64,000 bases of DNA from an uncultured Pontibacter sp. (GCF_947492645.1 NZ_CANLMZ010000015.1:1-64000); one strand, 5' to 3'; counted from the stretch's first letter, positions 51,530 to 61,542 are shown. Notes: a model not told the origin generated them from the sequence alone. Numbers and translations: made by a program.

Positions 51530-54364
51530 ATGCCTGCTGTTACGGTCGCTGCTTTTATGGCAAATATTCCAGATTATAACCTCGACGAACTCGATGCGCG
51601 CCAGCATATTATCATCAAAGGGGCACGGGTGCATAACTTAAAAAACCTGAGTGTGGCGCTGCCGCGCAATAAATTTATAGTGGTTACGGGGCTGTCAGGC
51701 TCGGGTAAGTCCTCCCTGGCCTTTGACACACTTTATGCCGAAGGGCAGCGCATGTACGTAGAGAGCCTTAGCTCTTATGCGCGCCAGTTCCTGGGGCGTA
51801 TGGATAAACCTGATGTAGATTACATCAAAGGAATTAGTCCGGCTATTGCTATTGAGCAAAAGGTAAGTATAAAGAACAACCGCTCTACCGTTGGCACCAG
51901 CACCGAGATTTATGATTACCTGAAGCTGCTGTTTGCGCGCATTGGCAAAACATATTCGCCGGTGTCCGGGGAGGTGGTGCAGAAAGACTCTGTGGCTGAT
52001 GTGGTAGACTTTATTTTCTCGCTGGAGGATGAAGCCCGTGTTATGATACTGGCGCCGCTGCTACAGCACAAAGAGCGTACCTTGGCCAAAGAACTGGATT
52101 TGCTTTTGCAGAAAGGTTATTCTCGTATTTATGCCAACGGCGAAGTATACTTTATTGAGGAGCTGCTGGAGCAGAAAAGCCCTAAACTAGGCAAAGAAGT
52201 ATATATTCTGATTGATCGCGCTGTTATCTATAAGTCTGATGAAGACCTGCAGTTCAGAATTGCCGACTCGGTGCAGACTGCCTTTTTTGAAGGGCATGGT
52301 GAGTGCCGCGTAAAGTATGGTGATGGTGAAGAACGTGTTTTCTCAGATAAATTTGAGTTGGACGGCATTCTGTTCGAGGAGCCTTCTGTAAACTTCTTCA
52401 GCTTTAACAACCCATACGGTGCCTGCCAGACCTGCGAGGGCTTTGGTAGTGTACTTGGTATAGACCCTGATCTGGTTATACCTGATAAAAGCCTCACAGT
52501 ATATGAAGGAGCGGTAGCGCCATGGCGCTCCGATAAAATGAACGAGTGGCTACAGCCGCTGCTTAAAAACGGCATCCGTTTTGACTTTCCCATTCACAGG
52601 CCATACAACGAGCTTTCGGAGGCGGAGCAAGAATTACTTTGGACCGGCAACAATCACTTTGAAGGTCTGAACGACTTCTTCAAGTTTGTGCAGCAGCAAA
52701 CGCATAAAATTCAGTACCGCGTGCTGTTGTCGCGCTATCGTGGCCGCACCGCCTGCCCCGACTGTAAAGGTTCGCGATTGCGCAAAGATGCCAGTTACGT
52801 GAAAGTAAGCGGCAAAAGTATAACTGACCTGGTGCTGATGCCGATAACACAGGTACTAGCCTTTTTCGAGAACCTGGAGATATCAGAGCACGAGCAAAAA
52901 GTGGCTGATCGCCTTGTTACGGAAGTTACCAACCGTTTAGGCTACCTGGTGCGTGTGGGGCTTGGATATTTAACACTTAACCGTCTTTCTAACACTTTAT
53001 CTGGTGGCGAAAGCCAGCGTATAAGTTTAGCGACATCGCTTGGTAGCGCCTTGGTGGGCTCTATGTACATCCTGGATGAGCCAAGTATAGGCCTGCACCC
53101 CAAAGACTCTGAGCAACTTATTAGTGTACTCCGAACGCTGCAGAAACTGGGCAATACCGTAATTGTGGTAGAGCACGAAGAGGAAATGATGCGCGCCGCA
53201 GACCAATTGATTGATATTGGCCCTGAGGCTGGTTCTGGTGGTGGCAACCTGATGTTTCAGGGTACTTTTGAAGAAATGACTCAAAGTGCCGACACCTATA
53301 CGGCGAAGTACTTATCTGGTAAAATGGAGGTGCCGGTGCCGGTGCAGCGTCGTAAATGGCGCAATGCGATCGAGGTTTTCGGAGCACGAGAAAATAACCT
53401 TAAAAGCCTGAGCGTTAAAGTGCCCTTAGGCGTGATGACGGTGGTGACAGGTGTGAGTGGGTCAGGTAAATCTACGCTTATCAAAAAAATACTGGCGCCT
53501 GCCATGCAAAAGCTGCACGGTTCTTCATCAGAGGCCACAGGTAAGTTCGATAAACTAGCCGGCGACTACAGCAAGATTGAACACGTGGAGTTTGTGGACC
53601 AGAACCCGATCGGTAAGTCGTCGCGCTCAAACCCGGTAACGTATGTCAAAGCCTACGATGCCATCCGTACTTTGTATGCAGATCAGCCGGTGGCAAAATC
53701 GCGTGGTTTTAAGCCATCCCATTTCTCCTTTAATATAGAAGGCGGCCGCTGCGAAGTCTGCCAGGGCGAGGGGCAGGTGAAGATTGAGATGCAGTTTATG
53801 GCTGACATCTACCTTACTTGCGAGAGCTGCCATGGCCAGCGCTTTAAGCAGGATGTGCTGGATGTAAAGTATAAAGAGAAAAGCATATCAGAAGTGTTGG
53901 ACATGACCATTGCCGATAGTATCCAGTTCTTTGTAGACCAGCCAAAAATCATAGAGAAAATGAAGCCGCTAAATGATGTGGGTTTAGGCTACATCCGCTT
54001 GGGGCAATCGAGCAATACATTATCCGGTGGCGAGGCGCAACGCGTAAAACTGGCATCTTTCCTTACCAAAGGCGCACAGCCACACCAGGAGAACATCCTG
54101 TTTATATTTGATGAGCCAAGTACCGGCCTGCACTTCCACGATATCAGCAAGCTGCTTACATCCATCAACGCGCTGATTGAGAATGGCAATACTGTAGTTA
54201 TCATCGAGCACAACATGGATATCATCAAAACTGCCGATTGGATTATAGACCTTGGCCCGGAAGGTGGCACAAACGGTGGGTACCTGTTGTTTGAGGGCAC
54301 ACCTGAGGATATGGCGAAGCTGGAGGATAACCATACTGCCCGTTTCCTGAAGACCAGGTTGTAG
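51530..54364 (+). CDS. uvrA: Excinuclease ABC subunit A
   Basis: A 944-aa UvrA, the damage-recognition ATPase of nucleotide excision repair. First Walker A GLSGSGKSSLAFDT and second GVSGSGKSTLIKKIL; ABC signatures LSGGESQRI and LSGGEAQRV; zinc-finger cysteines CPDCKGSRL and CEVCQGEGQV with CESCHGQRF. Full length, with a complete UvrB-binding insert. The frame opens at ATG 51530, but MANIPDYNLDELDARQHIII at 51557 is equally plausible as the true start. A terminator follows; three AGTATA words directly follow the stop codon. Confidence 0.97.
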   Translation: MPAVTVAAFMANIPDYNLDELDARQHIIIKGARVHNLKNLSVALPRNKFIVVTGLSGSGKSSLAFDTLYAEGQRMYVESLSSYARQFLGRMDKPDVDYIKGISPAIAIEQKVSIKNNRSTVGTSTEIYDYLKLLFARIGKTYSPVSGEVVQKDSVADVVDFIFSLEDEARVMILAPLLQHKERTLAKELDLLLQKGYSRIYANGEVYFIEELLEQKSPKLGKEVYILIDRAVIYKSDEDLQFRIADSVQTAFFEGHGECRVKYGDGEERVFSDKFELDGILFEEPSVNFFSFNNPYGACQTCEGFGSVLGIDPDLVIPDKSLTVYEGAVAPWRSDKMNEWLQPLLKNGIRFDFPIHRPYNELSEAEQELLWTGNNHFEGLNDFFKFVQQQTHKIQYRVLLSRYRGRTACPDCKGSRLRKDASYVKVSGKSITDLVLMPITQVLAFFENLEISEHEQKVADRLVTEVTNRLGYLVRVGLGYLTLNRLSNTLSGGESQRISLATSLGSALVGSMYILDEPSIGLHPKDSEQLISVLRTLQKLGNTVIVVEHEEEMMRAADQLIDIGPEAGSGGGNLMFQGTFEEMTQSADTYTAKYLSGKMEVPVPVQRRKWRNAIEVFGARENNLKSLSVKVPLGVMTVVTGVSGSGKSTLIKKILAPAMQKLHGSSSEATGKFDKLAGDYSKIEHVEFVDQNPIGKSSRSNPVTYVKAYDAIRTLYADQPVAKSRGFKPSHFSFNIEGGRCEVCQGEGQVKIEMQFMADIYLTCESCHGQRFKQDVLDVKYKEKSISEVLDMTIADSIQFFVDQPKIIEKMKPLNDVGLGYIRLGQSSNTLSGGEAQRVKLASFLTKGAQPHQENILFIFDEPSTGLHFHDISKLLTSINALIENGNTVVIIEHNMDIIKTADWIIDLGPEGGTNGGYLLFEGTPEDMAKLEDNHTARFLKTRL

Positions 54365-54385
54365 TATAAGTATAAAATGAAGTAT

Positions 54386-54420
54386 AAAAAGCCGCTGTAA
54401 GCAAAATGCAGCGGCTTTTT
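54386..54420 (+). terminator. Terminator after uvrA
   Basis: A 12-bp perfect stem AAAAAGCCGCTG/CAGCGGCTTTTT with a loop of about 11 nt and T tract. The 5' arm begins inside an AAGTATAAAAA word. Confidence 0.9.
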
Positions 54421-54525
54421 GCTTTCTGAGGTGCCAGGTTCAACTACCTCTGCCTCTGTTTACCCAAGTAGTGGAGATTTAACGAATACATACTTCAATT
54501 ACCATATTTCAGGCCTTGTCTCTGT

Positions 54526-54561
54526 GTCATCTTGTAAAATCTGGTGAAAGGGAGGTTAAGC
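54526..54561 (+). repeat. Dispersed repeat copy C
   Basis: GTCATCTTGTAAAATCTGGT is followed by GAAAGGGAGGTTAAGC. The layout is the same as copies A (23304) and B (23757), with the GGGAGGTTAAGC core identical in all three. It is some 30 kb from the GIY-YIG unit and has no nuclease gene beside it, as expected for a dispersed non-autonomous element. Confidence 0.75.
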
Positions 54562-54590
54562 AGCACCCGCAGCGCCTGTACTTTTACTAT

Positions 54591-54683
54591 AAGTATAAAA
54601 TAAAGTATAAACCATAATTTGCTAACTTGCCGTAAAGCAGCGGAGACTGTAAACCAAGTATAAAATCAACATCAAAGTATAAA
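54591..54683 (+). repeat. Cluster of four AAGTATAAA words upstream of tpiA
   Basis: Four exact AAGTATAAA copies at 54591, 54603, 54656 and 54675; the last ends 3 nt before the tpiA start codon. This is the densest group in the window of a word that is strongly over-represented throughout. Two further copies lie at 54368 and 54380 just after uvrA. Function unknown. Confidence 0.8.
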
Positions 54684-54685
54684 AC

Positions 54686-55447
54686 ATGAGAAAACGAATT
54701 GTTGCAGGCAACTGGAAAATGAACAAAACCTACGAGGAGGCGCTTTCGCTGGTATCGGAGATTGATAACATGGTGAAAGATGAAGTAAACGGCGATGTGA
54801 CTGTAATCATTGCTCCTCCGTTCCCGTTCCTGCAAAGCGTAGGCAAGCTTACGCACGGCAACGATCTGATGCACCTTGCTTCTCAAAATGTAAGCGAGCA
54901 CGAAAGCGGCGCTTTTACCGGAGAGGTATCAGCAAGTATGCTTAAGTCTGTGGGTACAGAGTACGTGATCATTGGCCATAGTGAGCGCCGCATGTACCAC
55001 CACGAAGATGCCCAGACACTTTACAAAAAAATGAAGGCTACCATTGCGCAAGGCCTGAAACCTATTTTCTGCTGCGGCGAACCATTGGAAGAGCGTGATG
55101 CCGACAATCATTTTGAGTATGTGGGCAAGCAGCTGAACGATAGCCTGTCATACTTAAGCAACGAAGAGTTTGACCAGGTAACGGTAGCCTATGAGCCAAT
55201 TTGGGCTATTGGTACCGGCCGCACGGCCAGCAGCCAGCAGGCTCAGGAAATGCACGCTTATATTCGTGAGCAACTGTCGCGGATGTTTGATGCAGAAGCA
55301 GCCTTTAACACAAGTATACTTTATGGTGGCAGCTGCAACCCGGGCAATGCAAAAGAACTGTTTTCCCAGGAAGATGTAGACGGAGGTCTGATTGGTGGGG
55401 CATCGCTTAAATCGCGTGACTTTACAGATATAATCAAGTCATTCTAA
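54686..55447 (+). CDS. tpiA: Triosephosphate isomerase
   Basis: A 253-aa TIM-barrel enzyme interconverting dihydroxyacetone phosphate and glyceraldehyde-3-phosphate in glycolysis. Catalytic Lys in AGNWKMNKT, His in IIGHSERRMYHH, Glu in VAYEPIWAIGTGRTAS, and the phosphate loop GGSCNPGNA. Normal length. It is followed 14 nt later by a strong terminator and preceded by a cluster of iterated words. Confidence 0.96.
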   Translation: MRKRIVAGNWKMNKTYEEALSLVSEIDNMVKDEVNGDVTVIIAPPFPFLQSVGKLTHGNDLMHLASQNVSEHESGAFTGEVSASMLKSVGTEYVIIGHSERRMYHHEDAQTLYKKMKATIAQGLKPIFCCGEPLEERDADNHFEYVGKQLNDSLSYLSNEEFDQVTVAYEPIWAIGTGRTASSQQAQEMHAYIREQLSRMFDAEAAFNTSILYGGSCNPGNAKELFSQEDVDGGLIGGASLKSRDFTDIIKSF

Positions 55448-55460
55448 GTAGCATATAAAC

Positions 55461-55501
55461 AAAAAAAGGCTGCCGACTACTTAAGTTGGCAGCCTTTTTT
55501 T
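55461..55501 (+). terminator. Terminator after tpiA
   Basis: Long stem AAAAAAAGGCTGCC/GGCAGCCTTTTTTT with a loop of about 13 nt; A and T tracts pair with each other and extend to AAC/GTT. Confidence 0.88.
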
Positions 55502-55535
55502 GTTTTGATTAATGTTAATTTGAGTAACTTTAAAG

Positions 55536-55910
55536 ATGCAAATTTTAGTAACGCTTTGGTTCGCTTTAATGCCCCTGCTGCTGGCAAAGGAAGTGGGCCC
55601 TGCACCTGTTAAAAACGCTGCCGTAGCCCGCGATTACTGCGGTATTTACGGTGCCGTATACCTGGAGCGAGATCCAAAGTATAAAAACACAGCCGCTTAC
55701 ACCGTTTACCTGAACGAAGACGAGGCTTTTGCCAATATGGTAGTATACCGCGAGAATAATAAACTTTTTGCCGATGCTACAGCAATTTGGTATCTTACAC
55801 CCAAGAAAGCGTTTGCCGACCACATACTATATGTAACTGACAACCGCAACTTTGCAGACTTTAGCGTGCATTTTACCAACGTGCGCTCGTTTGCTGCTTG
55901 CCGCGAATAA
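55536..55910 (+). CDS. Exported protein with AFAD-type repeats (DUF6150-like)
   Basis: A 124-aa protein with an N-terminal signal-like hydrophobic stretch (MQILVTLWFALMPLLLA). Short units repeat AFANMVVYRENNKLFADATA, AFADHILYVTDNRNFADFSV, that is, about 25-residue beta units with AFAD or FAD at the turn. The family resembles Bacteroidota DUF6150. Two cysteines near the ends of the mature part (CGIYG and FAACRE) could pair in the periplasm. Function unknown. prmA follows after 7 nt, so they may be cotranscribed. Confidence 0.75.
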   Translation: MQILVTLWFALMPLLLAKEVGPAPVKNAAVARDYCGIYGAVYLERDPKYKNTAAYTVYLNEDEAFANMVVYRENNKLFADATAIWYLTPKKAFADHILYVTDNRNFADFSVHFTNVRSFAACRE

Positions 55911-55917
55911 TACAAAT

Positions 55918-56748
55918 ATGGATTTTATAGAAGTTACCCTTAAAGTTGACGCAGATTATGCGGACATACTTACAGCCGAGCTCGGAGAGCTTGGCTTTGA
56001 TGCTTTTGTGGAAACAGAAGATGGTTTTAGCGCTTACATTGATGAGGATGATTTCTCGGAGGAGGCCCTGAAGGAGGTTTTTGAAAGGTACAATGCTTTT
56101 GTGCAGGTAGCATACACTACGCAGAAGATAGAGCGCCAGAACTGGAACGAGGAATGGGAACGCAATTTCGAGCCTTTGTTTATCGGCGATCAGGTATCGG
56201 TAAGAGCCTCGTTTCACGAAAAGCCTGCCAATGCGAAGTATGATATCGTGATCAATCCTAAAATGTCGTTTGGCACGGGCCACCACGAAACTACCACGCT
56301 GATGATAGAGAACCAGCTGACGCTGGACCACCAGAACAAGCGTGTGCTGGACATGGGTTGTGGTACCGGCATACTGGCGATAATGGCCGGCGAACTGGGC
56401 GCATCTGAGATTGTAGCCGTAGAAATAGAAGACTGGACTGTAGAGAATGCCCGCGAAAATGCTGCGCTAAACGGTTACGGAAGTATAGATGTGCGCCTGG
56501 GCGGTGCCGAAACGATAAACGGCGATAAGCCATACGACCTTATACTTGCCAACATCAACCGCAACGTTTTACTAGAAGACATGCCTGCCTATAAAGCTGT
56601 ACTTGTACCGGAAGGCTGGCTGCTGCTAAGCGGATTTTATACCGAGGACCTGCCCATTATACAGGAACGGGCATCTGAATTAGAATTAACTTACATCTCG
56701 CACCGGGTTAAAAACAATTGGGTGTCGGCGATTTTTAAAGCAAGCTAA
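55918..56748 (+). CDS. prmA: Ribosomal protein L11 methyltransferase
   Basis: A 276-aa SAM-dependent methyltransferase trimethylating ribosomal protein L11. SAM motif I VLDMGCGTGILAIMAGEL, motif IV region LILANINRNVLLEDMPAY, and before them the family NPKMSFGTGHHETT. The N-terminal domain is MDFIEVTLKVDADYADIL. The frame is open from 55852, overlapping the preceding gene, but those 22 residues are not family-like, so ATG 55918 is used. PrmA in Bacteroidota is typically about 275 aa. Confidence 0.93.
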   Translation: MDFIEVTLKVDADYADILTAELGELGFDAFVETEDGFSAYIDEDDFSEEALKEVFERYNAFVQVAYTTQKIERQNWNEEWERNFEPLFIGDQVSVRASFHEKPANAKYDIVINPKMSFGTGHHETTTLMIENQLTLDHQNKRVLDMGCGTGILAIMAGELGASEIVAVEIEDWTVENARENAALNGYGSIDVRLGGAETINGDKPYDLILANINRNVLLEDMPAYKAVLVPEGWLLLSGFYTEDLPIIQERASELELTYISHRVKNNWVSAIFKAS

Positions 56749-56766
56749 TATTTTAACCTTACTGCT

Positions 56767-59700
56767 ATGAGGCATAAACTTTTACCCTTTTTCTTTTTTA
56801 TATCGATAATAGTGGCGCAGGCGCAATCCAAAATTTCTGGAAAGCCTGATGATTTTGTGACGGAGGTGAAGGCGATGTTGATTACGGGTAAAGCGACGAA
56901 TGCCGAAAAGCTTGCCGCTGATCTGGATGCTGTCTGGAACAGCGGCACGCTTACAAAAAATCAGCAAAAAGAGATTATTGACATTACCCAGGAGCTGTAC
57001 CGCAAGCGCATGCGTGTGAATCCGCACTTTGAACAGTTCTTTGTTATGGTTACGGCTGGCGTAAACAGCCAGAACATGCGCGGTAAGCAACTGGACAATA
57101 TGCTGGAGGTGATTGCTAAAACTGTGCAGAACGAAGATGGCAAACACCTGGAGAGTTTCCTGAGCACAGCCAGCTTATACCTGAACACCAACCGCATTTA
57201 CCAGAACACATACTATAAACTGAATGCCTCCGGTGGCAGCTTTAGCTTTGCTTATGAGGGTGCCAGTAAACCAGCAGAGGGTGCCAAAGCAGAAGATGGC
57301 TGGGGCACCTCCTGGGACGATGAAGTGAACGCAAACGGTGAGCTGATTGAAGACGATGGTTGGGGCGTTATTGCACCGGCTCCAAAAAAAGAGGATAAGA
57401 AGAAAAACGAAAAAAACCGCAAAGAAAGCATTAAACGCCAGTTTATACCGGCACAGCCTAAAGTTAGTGGTCCCGTACTAAAGCTGGAAAATGTTAACCT
57501 TACCTTCGTTACCCCCTGGGATTCTACAGGCATCAATAAAACACATGGCCAATTAATGTTGGCTACAAACACTTTTGTTGGCGAAGGCGGTACTTTTGAC
57601 TGGCAGGCTGATGGCGCTCCTGCTTCTGCTGAAATCCGGAAGTATAGCTTTAACACATCTTTTGCAGGCTTTAAGGCGCCTGATGTAACAGTATCTTACC
57701 CCTCAGTTCTGGCTACTCCCGTAGATGGTGCCATGGAGTGGATAAGCGGTAAACGCAAAACAAGTCAGTACCCCTATCCAAAATTCTTCTCGTTTACGAA
57801 TGATGCAAAGCTGAAGACACTTGGCGATAACATAACCTACACGGGCGGCTTTTCGATGATTGGCGATTTGATCGGCAGTAAACCACTTGATAATAGCTTA
57901 TCGGAAATTGTAGTGTCTAATGGCGGGGAACGTAAGTTTCGTTCTCAGGCGCGTAATTATACTATAAACGATTCGCTGATTATGGCAAACCTGGCATCGG
58001 TAGCTATTTATCAGCAAAAAGACTCGCTTACGCACCCAGCCATGCAGCTGCGCTACTCAAAACCCATGCAGGTGCTAACGCTCACCAAAGACAAGGGGCC
58101 ATATGCCCGCACTCCGTTTTTCGATACATTCCATAAGCTGGAAATAACAGCAGAAAGGCTGCATTGGGATTTGCGTTCGCAGGACATTGATTTTTCCATC
58201 ATCAACTCAAAGGCTCTGATGCCTGTCCAGATTGAATCTTCTCACTACTACTCAAATAACCGGTATCAGCAATTAGTGGGCATTGCGCCTTTCCATCCCT
58301 TGCAGATTTTGGTAGGGCATGCAGCAAAGGCCAAGAGCAACACATTTTATACTTCAGATGTTGCCCGTACCACTAAGCTAAACGAAAAATCTATAAAAGA
58401 AGCTTCGCTTGCCATGCAACATGCCGGCTACATCAACTACGACCCATCAACCGGGTACATAGAGATGAAGGAAAAAGCGTGGCACTATGTTCGGTCTTCG
58501 CGTAACATTAACGATTACGACCACCTGATCATTAAATCTCTGGTGCCATCCGGAAAAAACGCTACCCTAAATCTGGCCGATAATAAACTGACGGTGCGTG
58601 GCGTGGAGAGGATCTCTTTCAATAACGATACAGCGAGTGTATATATATTACCTACAAAAAGCGAAGTACACATTCTTAAAAACCGCGATATCGAATTTGA
58701 TGGGCAGGTGTTTGCCAGTAGCCTTGCCTTTAAAGGCTCTAAGTTCAAGTTTAATTATGATGAGTTCTCTATAGACCTGACCAAACTGGACACCGTAGCC
58801 TTGATGTCTCGGAAGCGTAGGGCAGAGGGCGGTGAGGTAACAGACCAGGTGCTTACCGGTAAAAATGGAGCCATCTCGGGCAAGCTTTACATTAACAAGC
58901 CAAACAATAAGTCAGGAAAAGAATACTTTGCTGACTACCCTAAGTTTGATGCGCCGGTAGGTGCACAGGTAGCTTTTGCAAGACCAGATGTTGCCGGAGG
59001 CGCCTACGACAGCACCGTATACTTTGATATGCCGCCGTTTAAACTCGATAGTTTGGCCTCAGGCAAGAATGTAATCGGGTTTGATGGTACGTTTAACTCC
59101 GGAGGTATTTTCCCGCCTATCAAAACAAAGCTAATGATGATGCCCGACGAAACGCTGGGCTTTTATTACCAGCCGGGAGCCAAAGGGCTGGCAGCTTTTG
59201 GAGGCAAGGGTGTAGCGTATGATACCATTATGATGAGCTCTAGCGGTATACAGAGCAAGGGCAAGCTTACTTATCTTACCGCAACACTACATGCGCCGGT
59301 TTATACTTACTATAAAAATGCCGTTGTTACTAAAGTCGGCAAAACCGCCGAAATAGCCGAGGGCACACTAGGAGGCACTAAATTCCCGGTGGCTAAAGTA
59401 TCCGATTACCACATGAACTGGCTTCCGCAGTCTGACACAATGTACATACAGACGCAGAAGGAGCCAATGAAAGTGTACAAGGAAGAGTTCTCTTTTAAAG
59501 GCGTAGCCAAACTGGCACCGGGTGGTTTATACGGGGCAGGCGTAGTAGATAACCCTGTGGCAAACGTAACATCAGCAGAGCTGCACTTTAAGCAGCGTAA
59601 CCTTAGCGGCAACCACGCCACCTTAGTTGCTAAATCCGATAGAGCGGGGCGTCCGGCCATTAAAGCAAAGGATATGGCTTTTGAGTATGACCTGGTTAAA

Positions 59701-61542
59701 GGTATGGTAGATTTTGAAAGCGAAGTGAAGGGAGCCGCAAGTATAGAATTCCCGCATGCACAGTACACCACATCTATGAGTAGTGCCCGCTGGGACATGA
59801 ACAAGCAACGCGTAAGCCTTAAAGCCGACGAGAACGGAAACAAAAACTGGTTTTACTCGCAGCACCCGCAACAGGAGGGGCTGCAGTTTGCCGCAGCAAG
59901 TGGCGAGTACGACCTTAAGGCCAACACCATACTTGCTGGCGGTGTGCCTTACATTACAGTCGGAGACTCTTATGTAGTTCCTGATAGCGGTAAAGTGGCT
60001 GTTGCCGGCGATGCTACCATTAAAACACTACGCAATGCCAAGGTTATTGCCGATACGCTGCAGCAATACCACAAAATGTATGCAGGTAATATTGATGTGC
60101 TCTCGCGGAACGCCTTTAAAGGAACAGCAGTACATGATTATTTTAATGCAGCCTCCGACTCGTTTAAGCTTACTTTCACGAACTACGTGTATGGCAACCC
60201 GCGTGGCAAGAAAAAGCCAATCTATACTTTTGCAGAGGCCCAGGCCGATGAGAAGAGCCAGTTCTATATTTTCCCGAGAATTCTGTACCGCGGTAAAATT
60301 ATGATGCACGCACCCAAAGAGCACTTTGACTTTGAGGGCGACCTGAAGCTTAACTTTACCGGTAACCCGGCAGACTCTGACTGGTTCTCCTATAAAAAAG
60401 ACTCTCTAAACCCGGCAAACGTTCGTATCCCGATCACGAAACCAAAGGCAGCTGACGGAACACCACTTCATACTGGCCTGCACATTTCCAGGGGAAGTTC
60501 TAAACTGTACAACACGTTCGTGTCTAAAAAGCAGGATATGGAAGACCTTGACCTGTTTGTAGTAGATGGGCTTTTATCTTATAACAAAGAGAAGTCTGAG
60601 TTTAAGATGGGCAGAGAAGGACGTGCTTACCAGGATTCTTACGAAGGTAACATGCTGCTTTATAATGAAGCCTCAAACACGGTTAGATTTGAGGGAAAGC
60701 TGAACCTGGTAAAGCAGATGAAAAACTTCAACATTGAAGCATCTGGCAGCGGCGATGCCAACGTAGACAGCAGCCGCTACAATCTTGATGCTTTTATGGC
60801 TTTCGATCTTTCCGCGCATTCCAGTATTCTGAATACGATGGCCTCTTCGCTGAAAGAAAATGTAGGAGGCACCGGCGAAGCACTTGATAAGAGCGAAGCC
60901 ACGATGTATAAACTAGCCGAATTTATTGGCGACAGAGAAGCAAGGCAGTATGGTGCTGCTATGGAATATGTGCCTCTGCCTAAATTATCTAAAAAGCTGT
61001 TGCGCAGTATCGTTATCAATAAAGCAGACTTACGATGGTCTAATGAATTGAAGGCCTGGTACAGCGTTGGTAAAATAAGTGTGGCCAGCATGCTTAAAGA
61101 AGATATAAACGCGCAGCTAAACGGTTACCTGGAAATCAGGCAGGACATGAACGGCGAGCCGGCAGTTAATTTATACTTACAGGCAAACCCTAATGCATGG
61201 TACTATATCAGCTTTCTGGAAAACTCGCTTACCATTTATTCTGCAGATGAGCAGCTAAACAAGCAGGTGCGCTCAAAGGCTAAGGGTAGTCGCGGAGCAT
61301 CATCAAACTATGGTGTTTACGAAGGCAGCGACATAGACAAGAATACTTTTCTGGAGCATTTCCGCAAAAATTACCTGAATGGAGAGGATGGTTTTAAAGT
61401 TGCTGCCGGGCAGCCCGCAAATGCACTACCAGCAAGTAACGTGAATTATCCTGAGGAAGAACCGGCCGGAAAGGAGAAAAAAAAGAAACGCAAAAAAGAT
61501 AAAAACGACCCGTTTGAGGAAAACACAGAAAATAACAACTAA
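56767..61542 (+). CDS. Giant exported beta-rich protein of unknown function, 1591 aa
   Basis: A 1591-aa protein with a signal peptide (MRHKLLPFFFFISIIVAQAQ). After a helical region (about 25-150) with an acidic/Trp linker (EDGWGTSWDDEVNANG) and a Lys-rich patch (KKEDKKKNEKNRKE), the rest to about 1540 is beta-rich. Recurrent patterns occur, such as NLADNKLTVRGVERISFNND and EIEFDGQVFASSLAFKG-like segments. This recalls the OstA/LptD or AsmA-type beta-jelly rolls that bind lipids (structural speculation). The tail is basic (KEKKKKRKKDKNDPF). It begins 18 nt after prmA and precedes plsY. No family name recognised. Confidence 0.8.
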   Translation: MRHKLLPFFFFISIIVAQAQSKISGKPDDFVTEVKAMLITGKATNAEKLAADLDAVWNSGTLTKNQQKEIIDITQELYRKRMRVNPHFEQFFVMVTAGVNSQNMRGKQLDNMLEVIAKTVQNEDGKHLESFLSTASLYLNTNRIYQNTYYKLNASGGSFSFAYEGASKPAEGAKAEDGWGTSWDDEVNANGELIEDDGWGVIAPAPKKEDKKKNEKNRKESIKRQFIPAQPKVSGPVLKLENVNLTFVTPWDSTGINKTHGQLMLATNTFVGEGGTFDWQADGAPASAEIRKYSFNTSFAGFKAPDVTVSYPSVLATPVDGAMEWISGKRKTSQYPYPKFFSFTNDAKLKTLGDNITYTGGFSMIGDLIGSKPLDNSLSEIVVSNGGERKFRSQARNYTINDSLIMANLASVAIYQQKDSLTHPAMQLRYSKPMQVLTLTKDKGPYARTPFFDTFHKLEITAERLHWDLRSQDIDFSIINSKALMPVQIESSHYYSNNRYQQLVGIAPFHPLQILVGHAAKAKSNTFYTSDVARTTKLNEKSIKEASLAMQHAGYINYDPSTGYIEMKEKAWHYVRSSRNINDYDHLIIKSLVPSGKNATLNLADNKLTVRGVERISFNNDTASVYILPTKSEVHILKNRDIEFDGQVFASSLAFKGSKFKFNYDEFSIDLTKLDTVALMSRKRRAEGGEVTDQVLTGKNGAISGKLYINKPNNKSGKEYFADYPKFDAPVGAQVAFARPDVAGGAYDSTVYFDMPPFKLDSLASGKNVIGFDGTFNSGGIFPPIKTKLMMMPDETLGFYYQPGAKGLAAFGGKGVAYDTIMMSSSGIQSKGKLTYLTATLHAPVYTYYKNAVVTKVGKTAEIAEGTLGGTKFPVAKVSDYHMNWLPQSDTMYIQTQKEPMKVYKEEFSFKGVAKLAPGGLYGAGVVDNPVANVTSAELHFKQRNLSGNHATLVAKSDRAGRPAIKAKDMAFEYDLVKGMVDFESEVKGAASIEFPHAQYTTSMSSARWDMNKQRVSLKADENGNKNWFYSQHPQQEGLQFAAASGEYDLKANTILAGGVPYITVGDSYVVPDSGKVAVAGDATIKTLRNAKVIADTLQQYHKMYAGNIDVLSRNAFKGTAVHDYFNAASDSFKLTFTNYVYGNPRGKKKPIYTFAEAQADEKSQFYIFPRILYRGKIMMHAPKEHFDFEGDLKLNFTGNPADSDWFSYKKDSLNPANVRIPITKPKAADGTPLHTGLHISRGSSKLYNTFVSKKQDMEDLDLFVVDGLLSYNKEKSEFKMGREGRAYQDSYEGNMLLYNEASNTVRFEGKLNLVKQMKNFNIEASGSGDANVDSSRYNLDAFMAFDLSAHSSILNTMASSLKENVGGTGEALDKSEATMYKLAEFIGDREARQYGAAMEYVPLPKLSKKLLRSIVINKADLRWSNELKAWYSVGKISVASMLKEDINAQLNGYLEIRQDMNGEPAVNLYLQANPNAWYYISFLENSLTIYSADEQLNKQVRSKAKGSRGASSNYGVYEGSDIDKNTFLEHFRKNYLNGEDGFKVAAGQPANALPASNVNYPEEEPAGKEKKKKRKKDKNDPFEENTENNN

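Noticed and set aside
54591..54683. AAGTATAAA words as -10 promoter boxes
   Set aside because: The same words are equally common within coding sequences and do not fit the TAnnTTTG element, so a promoter role cannot explain them.
55852..55917. 22-residue N-terminal extension of PrmA
   Set aside because: Overlaps the DUF6150-like gene and lacks family resemblance; ATG 55918 gives a standard PrmA.
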